Shown: positions 17,401-23,943 of the stretch, in pieces
Position numbering within the stretch: the first letter of the stretch is position 1
How the letters are laid out: each line of letters opens with the position of its first letter
Origin: a virus
Virus record (IMG/VR): IMGVR_UViG_3300024243_000022
Span: 1 to 56,719 of that record
Strand: one strand, 5' to 3'
Length of the DNA: 56,719 nucleotides
Translations under genes and position numbers: made by a program
Notes under the pieces: generated by a model
What the model was told of the DNA's origin: nothing
What the model saw: the letters and a program-made list of their open reading frames with translations, nothing else
The model's database searches: none

Positions 17401-18298
17401 CGTCAACTAAACCGATATTGCCACCTGCGAGTTCCATAAGACCAGAAAGAACGCCAAAACCTAGTGAAGACATAGGAGCGTCTACGCCGTGCTCAGTCAA
17501 AAGCTCTCCGTAATTAAGACCTGCTTCAAGCTGAGATACTGTACCAACCATACCAGCTTTAGTAAGCTTCGCAACAGTTTTACGACCGCTAGCCTTCATA
17601 TAGCCTTTAAGTAAGGCTTTTTCGAGTTGTTTCTCAGTAGCCTCTCGTGCAGTTTCTTTTATGACCTTATTTTTGATTTGGTGTGCAACTGCTGCCTTAG
17701 CTTTTTCTCTGACCATTTTTCTCAAGCCATGTTTTACTACAGAGTATCCGACACCAGCAGATAGAGTTGTACCGATAATTGTTTCAGCTATAATAGGAAC
17801 TTGGGATGCAATTAAACCTTGAAACCAATCTACTCCTGTTCCTATACCTTTTACTTCATCAAGACTCAGAGTAGGATACTGACTTGCTTCGTCTTCGTAC
17901 TGCGCGTACTTATCCATACTAAAATCTTGAACAGCACTACCAGTGTCTTTAACAATGTCTATACCAAGTTTTTCTCCTGCGTACTTTGCTAAAGAACCAA
18001 GCACACCACCAAAGCCAGCCACACCTTGTTTAGTCGTAGCTATACCTTGTTTTAGACCGCGCTCTACATCTCCTAAGCGCAGCTTATTTGCTTCAGCTTG
18101 ACGCTGTCTTAAAAGCTGGTGCTGCCAGTCTTCTTCATTAATACCAGACATAGTACGCGCGATTTGACCAAAGGGAACGCCTTGCTCAACAAGTGGTCGA
18201 ATATCTACACCTTGATTTACTGCTAGACCTATAGCGATCTCTTGATCTGACATACCTTCTTGTAAGGCCGTCATATAATTTTCAGGAGTAAAGGGCAT
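8471..18298 (-). CDS. Giant polyvalent internal virion/ejection protein (3275 aa)
   Basis: This single unbroken reading frame covers 17% of the genome. Order of parts (approximate residues): helical N-terminus; hydrophobic segments near 160-190, 275-300 and 365-385; a Glu-rich linker near 400-450; a long Lys-rich region to about 1000; a zincin-like metallopeptidase with HEGGH (HExxH) near 1080; an ADP-ribosyltransferase-like domain opening YHGSP near 1204 with GWGFYGA; a domain with IHEIQSD near 1988 and PDLPFKDN followed by LALKRAV, a motif set seen in phage and plasmid polyvalent proteins; then a helical C-terminal region resembling LPD38-type domains with hydrophobic spans near 2783-2816 and 3016-3043. 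It follows three internal-protein genes in the late operon. Inference: packaged and delivered into the host on infection to form a conduit and act on host targets. No RNA polymerase motifs were seen. Confidence 0.85.
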   Translation of the reverse strand: MPFTPENYMTALQEGMSDQEIAIGLAVNQGVDIRPLVEQGVPFGQIARTMSGINEEDWQHQLLRQRQAEANKLRLGDVERGLKQGIATTKQGVAGFGGVLGSLAKYAGEKLGIDIVKDTGSAVQDFSMDKYAQYEDEASQYPTLSLDEVKGIGTGVDWFQGLIASQVPIIAETIIGTTLSAGVGYSVVKHGLRKMVREKAKAAVAHQIKNKVIKETAREATEKQLEKALLKGYMKASGRKTVAKLTKAGMVGTVSQLEAGLNYGELLTEHGVDAPMSSLGFGVLSGLMELAGGNIGLVDDFVGAIAKGMPGSYLKRAAKKLLTNIPSEMLQEAGQEVSSILNIVANTDEKFLTPENIKRIVESGVSGGAIGGAGAFVAATKSGIKKDLSVPDSIQDEVQQEPTTTQFAENAEEETIEETEEEETEETTDAEEVITEEDLSDMLESDLLPARSTKPYTTKKKAEGALKIRKLDPEKKFKVQQVKGGFVIREDTGEAEAAPKKTPKPKKLSDAEVIKLANVTEEDWKGYSAAQKNELRGEANMKSIKVETKGLKKETEEVKDKDSILPVPDTIKWGKMSLAQKLTFAKKHSSFTAYVNKKTNDTGLPKDKKEVQVMQAEFASTVYSAQLKKQNTKTKVGPYVQSNETEKEFTPFNAAEASEQKPLSKFQRLALGQIQESLLDENDYKPYPVIMDGKKIVGNFKWLNQKAIDAMEKEERPKTGVTAQTFKVLEKKGFIKRAEFDDGRVRWVPIDWKPKFKEKTITKDKKGQVKSKEKTKVEKPKTKKKSTKLPKPKNKDTKVISKEQSELDKINAKIAGQQYVLKHAKEGGAHKDVITDTKKIIHDLKVKRLHATMNLKKSQSEAKKEESSPITDKKEMSAAIDRFFGGTPSVKAINKRIAELKGMLTEYKKKDPEFAKQIEDKIRELESQSEAKKKVEKSEPIDSQKSTKKKKTSATTKKAKKSSKPAKKGSKPKKKVIKRTKAEQIKIRGVESQVVQDMQDMGIDDPLSKVEAVDYQEDLPDGVKKEFNLEEYDSTQELDFDDPKYSKGEKNRVAGVYWKGKLYLVLENLVRAGGAKGVILHEGGHLLLASDKQFKAMYNSFIASAAKRIKTDKVLLDIHNWVKEQYPSKPEVWEEETLMHYIQNEANTKLPFYKEMVFKLKAWLKRKLGMTENLSGYEMGLIVGNILRNKLGHTTLTSSAPLASRVYHGSPVTWQKESRFKHGRPRLDKMSTGSGVQTYGWGFYGAQMKATGLDYYKYFQFPAYNITGVTVNGKKIKFNPTAYNTKILFGQFVDANTAEDIALAYVGFAFNGTTHIHDTQEIYEDALWYLDIELEALRRDQASFENARLLPLYDQAGHLINAWKLKQAKINFTRSTNKDASLYKLEMPSPAISQLFHWDRTLGQQKPMARAKMHKLINSVQRKNSVPYKNKLHMRRINNNTLGSYIYRAVSKALGSDKAASLEFKKFGIPGLRFIDGWTRYKRYERKTFNYVIWDQKILNQTVVKKRNDIPLASKIIKFPAKSAYDKTSVNDRIAITPVEVADRVYYAMRPEVFKIWDAATGIKAEDTDVQARKKIWNAKQALTAEIGIFKFREYTKLKAELEQRYDFLTSGMIAFAKVYDDAFGGYKAKPQGGMTTPGNITVLEKAKDRKNADILPLKPPTKPKASKLAPKFSSRLEDDFIQAKGPGKATPENWLNTFKSWTNKSMPIHVKEEFFFSNLREWMQKQKGKVTKQQVMDHLAKYGLKARMDETVLGGRDITLFDQLHEEGINPEDYIAERASGFSGPAVNRVNELLTKPINETEYPDINGDFNKGESYTFATLIVAVDDKYIVFRDIIRDKLDNLGVYPEVRDHLLINVLNDTSLDSNSLRDSLAPISSDLMSKQSKDFLLADEDLVEDWRIIRDAVQDQGYLTEVQDALFSDAYRNAPVEADYVTLPTATGLKDYQEIIIQIPAIKDTELSKKGKHFRLENEVVHLRVSSIGDGLYIHEIQSDTHQDAKKYGYTDKKTYDKNTLKLRQLTEPGNAKVKHYVNYIVNKMHDTIPITKKNLDDKDVKRNFKIHVEGRFFGPFGPYSPAIYVDAEDLAINIIRGLSRDVRKSISVQDVESIIRDSKVMEKLIEPAFLAKKSLRAQPDLPFKDNSTQLALKRAVMEAVALGHTKLIWAKTPYHVAAIEGWPSNFRQDADGKWIYDSTEGIQIVDGIVKKYTEYLPQTITKLFKPYGGGKLTTTKIKDYAKAGKEFNSFEFNQELIDTVSADKVPLAAKVRTKAEQAKLDGEILGDNKAEAEKLFRDVMKDQETSKVPLRAKIAKLFNNVIDESDKLDESDGFTRKAHEQNIGIMGLLFNSPEYYLRRGAQAKKVMSHALREDNLKYTIEKFVLGNWTNLIKNLKKTSGYKKAYKIANDYLLQTDATGRGYSVKTKSTVTKTENAKVVKTTWLVMNPSNKVVGRAKTEEEATRKMISFEQQMLKKRKFNQASLDMVKEARLLTDRGFTLLTEELRRQVASAKENGLKAPTAQYTDDKGKTRQLAISQLITRIGDLRGTYFPRERQSKAYVLKAEHSNGKLVTKTYSGYLPQNVLSSPWVNKTRQLINTRMPVGVEARRLKALGYDVSIKVTPTPTDVIFDVPGLITSMDSLLKNAEENVKKDADTKVLQSIHNQMAQNIADVYKIKGRLTSRKQRSKRYYAGFETDMNKAFTSYAQRLAAGEARRTTTRNMLLAFTGRETSFKDWQKTNKKGTYTDYLTEVKKKAIDPTTQKGLYKATRLYMQFFLKPDTGFDRAVGYFKALAVVMYLGGRVSSAAVNLTNMVLAVPATITGYTGLNLAQSGKHVANSVTQYTKYRAGLSKKLGIHSLVGSGTLSAEDKAIFDYITSQGWDEANFNYEAARVIQGIGSRVFNEILKHAMVMFGATEKVNRATTIFAAYKALRQSDKEMYKRINTTLNSSKDPKLIEKAHKELLQHAKEISSQAHGTYGKAAKPWVIQKIRLLDLPFTFMKFQHNYILNMLDLGLNKKQIIAPLYMLMAPALLAGVPATMLTTLIKAMWPGHEDPEERFYQFIEDLTGSDTIARTGLIGATTGIDMTGSLQMNSPFPKKVIEIGGAPLAIWSDFAKAYEHFTFGETEKGLEDLAPRALGNIIKGKREFTEGLTTGSYAPVYHGTTPLKSTPYEVILRLFSFSPSRLSAIRDRQWSETQERREYTADRSDILRRYNRFYTLPLYKQDPEILMDLADKIRAYNNAVYTSKPKLLIPYITGKWLNRNLKQTFKPNKYEKQRSTL

Positions 18299-18308
18299 AT
18301 ATCCTCTC

Positions 18309-19913
18309 TTATGCTTGTACTGCTTGTGAACGTTCCTGAGCTATTTGAGCGATAGCCAGTTTAATAATCTGGTCTTTCGTGTTCAAAGGCTCTCCTGACT
18401 CTTCTTTTGCAATAAGTTTTCTAAGCCAATTTTGTATTATAGCCATTCCGCCTTTTTTTAATTCTTCTGCTGTGCTTTGCACGGCAGCTTGTATTTTAGG
18501 CGACAACTGTTGCTGACCTGGCTGACTAGCAGTATTACCTTTTAAGATATTATCAAGCGCTCCGCCAGGTATAGTTTCAGAACTTATAGGGTTGTTTTGC
18601 TGTGTAGCTGGTCCAGTAGGTATTCCAGAAGAATGGAATTTATCAAGAACTGATTTAGCTTTAATTGAAGCTGGGACTGGGTCAGTTAAGTCTTGTATTG
18701 TTATGCCATCTACTGTCATTGTAGGCGCTGGAGCATTAGTAGGTATCGTGCCAGCGTCTGTAGGTACTGTCCCGCCTGCAAATGCAGGTATACCTGATGT
18801 GCTAGTAGGTGCTTGAGCATTAACTGTAGGTCTTATTGAAGATGGTATCGCACCTCCTGCACTAGCTGGTATACTTGATGTATCAATAGGTGTTTGTTTT
18901 ACGGGTGTATTTACTACATGACTTGGTAAAGCTTCTTTAGGAGCTTCTGACTGTGCTTGTATAAGTGCTAATTTCTTTGCAGAGTCTTTAGGAGTTAAAG
19001 TTGCAGGCGTATCACTTGGATTGTCACCTACTATTTTTGCCACATTTGGATTAGCCATTTTTAAAGCCATTAGTCGTACTGCAACTGGATCAGCTCCGAC
19101 TTTAAACCAATGTCCTTCATTTCCGTTTACTTTTTCTTGTTTACTTTTACCAAATGTTTTAAGACCCATAGATTTTAACATGGTTCTAAATTCTTTTATA
19201 TCACTTATTTTTGCGTCTTTAGGACTTAACGGAATATGTATTCTGTAAGAATTTGGACTACCAGCCATACCTGGTACAGTTTCTGTGGGCCAAATTACAC
19301 CAGTTGCTTTAGATACATAACCGTTAATCTCATTTATTCGGTTATTAATAACTGAAGTAGCGTACTCTAGTTGATCTTTATTAGACGCATTTAAAGGAGG
19401 CGGTGTTTCGCGTTCTTTTATTTGGGATAGTATATTTAACTTATCTAAATGTGCTTTTGATGCTGCTGTTTTATTAGCTGACTGAGTCTGCACATCTGTT
19501 AAGTATGTGGCTGGACTATTTGTTTTAAGTTTATCTGTATAGTTAGCTATGGCATCTACGTTACCTGTTCGTCTAGCCTCAGTAAGATTTGCCAAAGTCT
19601 TAGTTGTTTTATTTGCATTCACACGTGACTGACCCTCAAACATATCTCTACCGACTGCCATAGCTGTCTTAACTGCTGCCATTACAACAGGTGCAGGATA
19701 CCCTTTACTTTGTAGCGCTTGCAGTACCTTACTCATAACATCTGAGTTAGTTTTTTCTTCATCTGACAAGCCACCTAGCATCTGCAACACATCTTGAGCT
19801 GCAGCTGTTACTTGATCACGTAGTGTACTAGCTTCTCTTCTATCAGCAAAATTTGCCATTGTAGTAGCAAAACTCGATGCGTTAGTGGATGATTGTGGAC
19901 TAAAAAATGCCAT
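18309..19913 (-). CDS. Internal virion protein, Ser/Thr/Pro/Ala-rich (534 aa)
   Basis: It has a helical N-terminal third and a central region with SYRIHIPLSPKDAKISDI and KSMGLKTFG that looks folded. A low-complexity segment with repeated IP(A/T)xAGG units (about residues 340-410) follows, then a helical C-terminus. It overlaps the 19900 gene by 14 bp and precedes the giant protein. Composition and position match podovirus internal core or ejection proteins; no named family is recognised. Confidence 0.7.
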   Translation of the reverse strand: MAFFSPQSSTNASSFATTMANFADRREASTLRDQVTAAAQDVLQMLGGLSDEEKTNSDVMSKVLQALQSKGYPAPVVMAAVKTAMAVGRDMFEGQSRVNANKTTKTLANLTEARRTGNVDAIANYTDKLKTNSPATYLTDVQTQSANKTAASKAHLDKLNILSQIKERETPPPLNASNKDQLEYATSVINNRINEINGYVSKATGVIWPTETVPGMAGSPNSYRIHIPLSPKDAKISDIKEFRTMLKSMGLKTFGKSKQEKVNGNEGHWFKVGADPVAVRLMALKMANPNVAKIVGDNPSDTPATLTPKDSAKKLALIQAQSEAPKEALPSHVVNTPVKQTPIDTSSIPASAGGAIPSSIRPTVNAQAPTSTSGIPAFAGGTVPTDAGTIPTNAPAPTMTVDGITIQDLTDPVPASIKAKSVLDKFHSSGIPTGPATQQNNPISSETIPGGALDNILKGNTASQPGQQQLSPKIQAAVQSTAEELKKGGMAIIQNWLRKLIAKEESGEPLNTKDQIIKLAIAQIAQERSQAVQA

Positions 19914-21366
19914 ATTTTGTCTCCTTGTCTAATCCTGTAATAGCGCCCCATAGGTCAACTAAGCCAGTGCTTGCTTTACCCAGAGATAATATATTGTCAA
20001 ATAATCCTGGTTTGTTTGCATCTATTTTTACATTCGCAATGTCTACGTCCTTGTCGATGCCGTACTTCTTGAGTGCAAGTTCTATATTGCCCAAGTTAAG
20101 TGTTTCATCCCGCACACCAGTTGCTCCTAGCAGAGCTAAGTACTGTAGTATGCCTTTAGCAGGTGAACGGTCACTCACAGTTGCGTACTTCTTATCTTCT
20201 GCATTGATTGAGTTGGTCATCTGATTGGCAGCCAGAAGAGCTTGAAGTGCCCCTTCGTCTTTCTTGAACTTAGGAATGTATGAGTAGTCTTTGCCACCTA
20301 TGTTTACGGTAGTAGGAGTATACGCACCTGTGCCAGTAGCTAAGTTCTTTTCAAGGCCTTGTAGAACTGCGTTGTTCTTATTCGTAGCTGTGTCAATTGC
20401 AGTGCCGTAACCCTCAGCTTCTGTCTTCTTGAAGTTCGCATCATTCTTAATTGCTTCTTCTGCTTCAGCAGTAAACTTATCTATATAAGTATCCCACATA
20501 GACATTGGATCACTTGGGTCACTTGTTGTGCCTGTTGTATCAGCTGTCACGAGATTTCCGTCCTTATCCAAAGATAGCTTACCTAAGGTGTCTAACCCTC
20601 CTGGTGTATTTGTGTTCAGTCCGTTATTTTTTGATACTCTTGAATTGTTAAGGTAGTCTTTAAGCCATTTGGGAGTACCAACCTCTCTTGCTTTATCCCA
20701 GGCCCCTGAACCTGTGTTCCAGTTTTGAACAAGGGTATCTACTTGTTGGTTGTAATCTTGGAGGTCTTTACCACCAGCAGGAGGAGGCCCCATCACTACT
20801 TGAGCCATGATCTTGTCAGCCTCTTTCTGTGGCAGCGTTCCATCTAAGGCACTCTGAATTTTTGCGTCATTCAAAACAGACTTCATGTATGTTAATTTAT
20901 CTGGTCGACTGTCTTGATCTAACGCACTCCACGCAGCACTTACCTCAGCAAGAATCTCATTGCCAGTCTTTTCACCATAGTTAGCAAGTATAGCGTCATT
21001 TGCTGCTTTAATAGTCTTCATGTTATTAAAACTATCAATTAGTAATGAAAGCTTACTTAAGCCCCACTTAGCAGATTTCTTAAACATCTTTTTACCAAGA
21101 CTAGATAGAAGTGCTAGCTGAGCTTCAATAGCTTGGTTCTTCTCAAAGTCATTGATATATTTAGCAGCTGCATTTGGGTCACCTTCAAACGCTGGAACAC
21201 TTCCCATAATACTAGCCATCTGAGACGCTCCAAAGCCAACAGGAGGACCACTACCAGAGCCACCTCCAACGTTGCCACCATCTGACGCACCGCCTTGAGG
21301 ACCGTCAACTCCAGGGCCATAAGAGTTAATCAGCCAATGGAGTTTCTTTGAGTTATTAAAAATCAT
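19900..21366 (-). CDS. Internal virion protein with Gly-rich N-terminus (488 aa)
   Basis: Residues about 17-50 are a flexible Gly/Ser/Pro stretch (GPQGGASDGGNVGGGSGSG), followed by long helices (FEKNQAIEAQLALLSSLGKKMFKKSAKWGL) and an Ala/Asp/Thr-rich body. The C-terminus mentions a repeated DKD/KYGIDKDVD theme but no catalytic motif. It sits between two other presumed internal proteins of the late operon. Confidence 0.7.
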   Translation of the reverse strand: MIFNNSKKLHWLINSYGPGVDGPQGGASDGGNVGGGSGSGPPVGFGASQMASIMGSVPAFEGDPNAAAKYINDFEKNQAIEAQLALLSSLGKKMFKKSAKWGLSKLSLLIDSFNNMKTIKAANDAILANYGEKTGNEILAEVSAAWSALDQDSRPDKLTYMKSVLNDAKIQSALDGTLPQKEADKIMAQVVMGPPPAGGKDLQDYNQQVDTLVQNWNTGSGAWDKAREVGTPKWLKDYLNNSRVSKNNGLNTNTPGGLDTLGKLSLDKDGNLVTADTTGTTSDPSDPMSMWDTYIDKFTAEAEEAIKNDANFKKTEAEGYGTAIDTATNKNNAVLQGLEKNLATGTGAYTPTTVNIGGKDYSYIPKFKKDEGALQALLAANQMTNSINAEDKKYATVSDRSPAKGILQYLALLGATGVRDETLNLGNIELALKKYGIDKDVDIANVKIDANKPGLFDNILSLGKASTGLVDLWGAITGLDKETKYGIF

Positions 21367-21378
21367 ACGATGCTCCTT

Positions 21379-22461
21379 TTAATTTCCGTAAATATCTTTT
21401 GATAAAGCTGTTAGCATTAATTCTAAAGGTAGTAAAAATTGTGTAGCAGTCTGTGCGTTTGTATTGAGTGCCTGTGACATAAGTTCTGGAATCTTCATCT
21501 TCAGTTCTGCGCCTTTCATGACCGCATCACTTGACTTGCTTGCTACGTCAGTTGCTATCTTACTCAAAGCTGAACTCATAGTGTCTGATGTTATACTAGA
21601 CTTGAGCATATTCTTGGTTGCCATTTCATCAAGCACACTCTGACTGACACCCTTGATCATGTTACGACCTTCTGATCGCGCACCTTGTTGTGCTGCAGCG
21701 ATGTACTTATCTATATCGTCATTTAGACCAGTTATTTTAGTTTGTAAAGCTGTGTTAAGAGCTGAGTTATCAAACGTATTACTATCGATATAGCCTTGTA
21801 TTTGTTCTATAATTCCTGCGAATGGTGACTGTTGTCCGGTGTTGGGGTCTACTCCTGGATCGGGCCCTGGTGAAGGCTTCCCTGGGTCAAGGTGTATTTT
21901 CATGTTAGCCTTTAAAGTATCATATGGTATACCTGTAAGGTTCGCCATGTCGATATAAGATGCACCTGTTGTGTTCATATACGCAGAAATAAACTCATTT
22001 TTATCGGGAGCCGCATCATAAAGTTTTGTGAACCCTGCCTGGTCATTGGTGAAAAATTCAGTGCCTTGCTGAGTTGTTGTGTTGCCACCTGACACTCGGT
22101 TCACTGCATTAATCAAGTCCTGTTTAGAGGCTCCGTATGTGCCTAAGTCTTGGTAAACTTGAGTAGGAGTGGCAGTTTTAATATAGTCTGATACATCGTT
22201 TTCAGTGCCTGACCATGTGCCTATTGTTACAGGTTTTGATGGTTCAGGTGCTTTTGGCAACACACCATAATCTATAAAGGAATCCGCTTGAGATGCTGTA
22301 TAATCAGAACCAGGGTTAAGGTCATTTATAATATTCGACAATGTAGCACCTGATACACCGTATTTAATTGCATCACTTCTAATTTGGCCCGGTGTATTTC
22401 CAGCGAAATAAGACTTTAAATCGTCTGCTGTATAGTCCGTCCCACCTATATTATATGCCAT
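21379..22461 (-). CDS. Virion protein with repeated N-terminal modules (360 aa)
   Basis: The first 200 residues contain related units of about 40-60 residues: YTADDLKSYFAGNTPGQIRS, then GTENDVSDYIKTATPTQVYQ, then FISAYMNTTGASYIDMANLT, each with a Y/F-x-hydrophobic helix and a Gly-Ala-Ser turn. A Pro/Gly/Asp-rich linker (about 200-220) leads into a long helical, Ala/Ser-rich C-terminal domain. AGGAGAAAGGGTAAA precedes the ATG. It is probably the first internal core protein; no family name. Confidence 0.7.
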   Translation of the reverse strand: MAYNIGGTDYTADDLKSYFAGNTPGQIRSDAIKYGVSGATLSNIINDLNPGSDYTASQADSFIDYGVLPKAPEPSKPVTIGTWSGTENDVSDYIKTATPTQVYQDLGTYGASKQDLINAVNRVSGGNTTTQQGTEFFTNDQAGFTKLYDAAPDKNEFISAYMNTTGASYIDMANLTGIPYDTLKANMKIHLDPGKPSPGPDPGVDPNTGQQSPFAGIIEQIQGYIDSNTFDNSALNTALQTKITGLNDDIDKYIAAAQQGARSEGRNMIKGVSQSVLDEMATKNMLKSSITSDTMSSALSKIATDVASKSSDAVMKGAELKMKIPELMSQALNTNAQTATQFLLPLELMLTALSKDIYGN

Positions 22462-22474
22462 TTTACCCTTTCTC

Positions 22475-22685
22475 CTACATTACTATATTAATTATATCCA
22501 TTCTATCCACGTCACCAATTATAGGAAGATTAACAAGGTCTCCATAATCCCATTTGATTGCTGTATTTTGGCTGTCCCTGAATCTTATAACCTTTTCTCC
22601 GTCTGGTTTTACACAAACTGCAATCCTGAAAGAGTGACCGCAACTGCGTATCGCTGTAAGCTTTTCCGTTTAATAAGTAACTCAC
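22475..22685 (-). pseudogene. Frame-disrupted small gene downstream of the M15 peptidase
   Basis: A GTG start at 22685 overlaps the peptidase stop (GTGA) after AAGGAGAACATT, giving a 51-aa frame ending at 22530 (start MSYLLNGKAYSDTQL). From about 22670 to 22475 the +1 frame is open and more protein-like (FRIAVCVKPDGEKVIRF, then WDYGDLVNLPIIGDVD), but it has no start of its own. The simplest reading is one gene of about 70 codons with a +1 shift near GATACGCAGTTGCGG. This could be a sequencing indel, a real mutation or programmed frameshifting. Confidence 0.45.
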
Positions 22686-23044
22686 AATGTTCTCCTTGTG
22701 TTTTGGTGCACTTGTATATGAAAATGTAAAACTCCGGTTTTTGTTTTATGTAATAAAGCTACTCTCATAGTTGGTCTCTCATAGTCATATACCCAGTTAT
22801 CGTTAATCCAACGCTCTATTTCTTTTGGTTCTAAATAAACCCATTCTGTTAAGTCTATCGCTCTTACTGGTCGTACGCCGTGTAGATCGTTTCTGTGCAT
22901 CTTTGGTCTGTATGACTCTGACATTCTGAGTCCAAACTTATCAGCTATAGCGCATATAATATTAACCAAAAGAGGCTCATAATTATACTCCATTAGACCA
23001 CGTAGAACACTAGTATCTTTTATTACTATTTTGCCTGGTTTCAT
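22682..23044 (-). CDS. M15-type zinc peptidase, candidate endolysin
   Basis: This compact 120-aa protein has the metal-site layout of M15 (DD-/LD-carboxypeptidase-like) peptidases: SESYRP near 42-47, His55 and Asp64 in LHGVRPVRAIDL, then HFH (107-109) near the C-terminus. It would cut peptide stems of peptidoglycan. No signal peptide is present, so export would need a holin; a 42-aa membrane protein overlaps its start (23010-23138). The residues around the first His differ from the usual SxHxxGxAxD pattern, so activity deserves checking. It lies in the middle of the late operon, between fibre and internal protein genes. Confidence 0.75.
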   Translation of the reverse strand: MKPGKIVIKDTSVLRGLMEYNYEPLLVNIICAIADKFGLRMSESYRPKMHRNDLHGVRPVRAIDLTEWVYLEPKEIERWINDNWVYDYERPTMRVALLHKTKTGVLHFHIQVHQNTRRTL

Positions 23045-23138
23045 ATACCCAAAATATAACTAAAATGTTTCCCCATACTAGTAAGCATACCACTAGAGCT
23101 CCGATCGTTATTGCAATACAGCCAATGAGCTGTTCCAT
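23010..23138 (-). CDS. Small membrane protein overlapping the M15 peptidase (holin candidate)
   Basis: This 42-aa frame starts directly after the stop of the 23139 gene (TGAATG) with AAGGATGA upstream. Residues 4-32 are one long hydrophobic stretch (LIGCIAITIGALVVCLLVWG onward), ending in a short polar, basic tail. It overlaps the peptidase start by 35 bp, a typical holin/endolysin packing. The assignment as holin is inference. Confidence 0.6.
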   Translation of the reverse strand: MEQLIGCIAITIGALVVCLLVWGNILVIFWVYETRQNSNKRY

Positions 23139-23885
23139 TCATACTGTCATCCTTAAAATTCTTATTTCATCATATTTGGAATAAGGTGGTTTATCTCCAT
23201 ATTTCCAAACAAAAGTTTCCACCTGTGGATCGTACATCCATAGATCCATGTTGTCATCAAGGATATGAGTGATTGCGTGTTTAATTATATCCTGCCCTTC
23301 ATACCTTAATATTACATCAGACCTTTTGCCAAAGACCAGATTGCCGTAGTTCCACCTTGACAACCATCCAGTTGTTTCATTAACAAAGTCATCGCAGTCG
23401 TGGGATTCTTCAATATATAATCGTCTGTCTGCTGGATTGGCAACACAAACAGGTTTAATCATCTCTGGTTTTATCAACCTAAAAATCATATCATCTTCGT
23501 AAATATCAAAGGGATGAATACCTGTGAGTGTTCTTATCCTTTGCCTTGCTTCATAAACTGATATTTCTCTCATTTCACCAAGATCAGGTACAGGAGGATT
23601 TAAAATATCTGCGTAACCTTGAGCTTTAAACATTGACCAATCCCCTGCAAGCCACGCCACTAATTCATCCCCTGTTATCAACCCCATCGGATTAAGTATC
23701 TCAGCAATTAAAATATCAGGATGGATTGAAGGCTTCGGGCATTTCTCTTTAACAGCGATAGAAACCATCTGAAGCTGTACGCTGTCTGGCTGACCGAAAC
23801 AAGCTATGCAATCTGCGTATAGACGTTCGTATTGAGTAAAATGGTAATATCCGCCTTCTATGAGATAGTCTTTAATTGTTTTCAT
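23139..23885 (-). CDS. Transglutaminase/papain-like protein (248 aa)
   Basis: The C-terminal half carries DCDDF with Cys164, then KHAITHILDD with His203, then MYDPQ with an Asp, in the Cys-His-Asp order of transglutaminase-like cysteine enzymes often found near phage tail genes. The N-terminal half (ECLs of about 150 residues) has no recognised motif. It is flanked by the receptor-binding fibre and the lysis pair. It may process envelope peptides or be a tail-associated enzyme; no signal peptide. Confidence 0.6.
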   Translation of the reverse strand: MKTIKDYLIEGGYYHFTQYERLYADCIACFGQPDSVQLQMVSIAVKEKCPKPSIHPDILIAEILNPMGLITGDELVAWLAGDWSMFKAQGYADILNPPVPDLGEMREISVYEARQRIRTLTGIHPFDIYEDDMIFRLIKPEMIKPVCVANPADRRLYIEESHDCDDFVNETTGWLSRWNYGNLVFGKRSDVILRYEGQDIIKHAITHILDDNMDLWMYDPQVETFVWKYGDKPPYSKYDEIRILRMTV

Positions 23886-23941
23886 TGCTGCCCACCTGTG
23901 CCGTTGCTGTAGTATTGTATTAGTGCTTGTTTAATGTCCAT
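23882..23941 (-). CDS. Possible 19-aa leader peptide
   Basis: A 20-codon frame starts at ATG 23941 just after CGGAGTAACA at the end of the fibre gene and stops overlapping the next ATG (TGA/ATG sharing). It ends in YYSNGTGGQQ. A coupling micro-ORF is possible, but chance cannot be excluded. Confidence 0.3.
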   Translation of the reverse strand: MDIKQALIQYYSNGTGGQQ

Positions 23942-23943
23942 TG

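Noticed and set aside
8471-18298. Giant protein as an N4-type virion RNA polymerase
   Set aside because: Size and place are similar, but I found no polymerase motifs; instead zincin, ART-like and HEIQSD-type segments are visible. Promoters are host sigma70-like.
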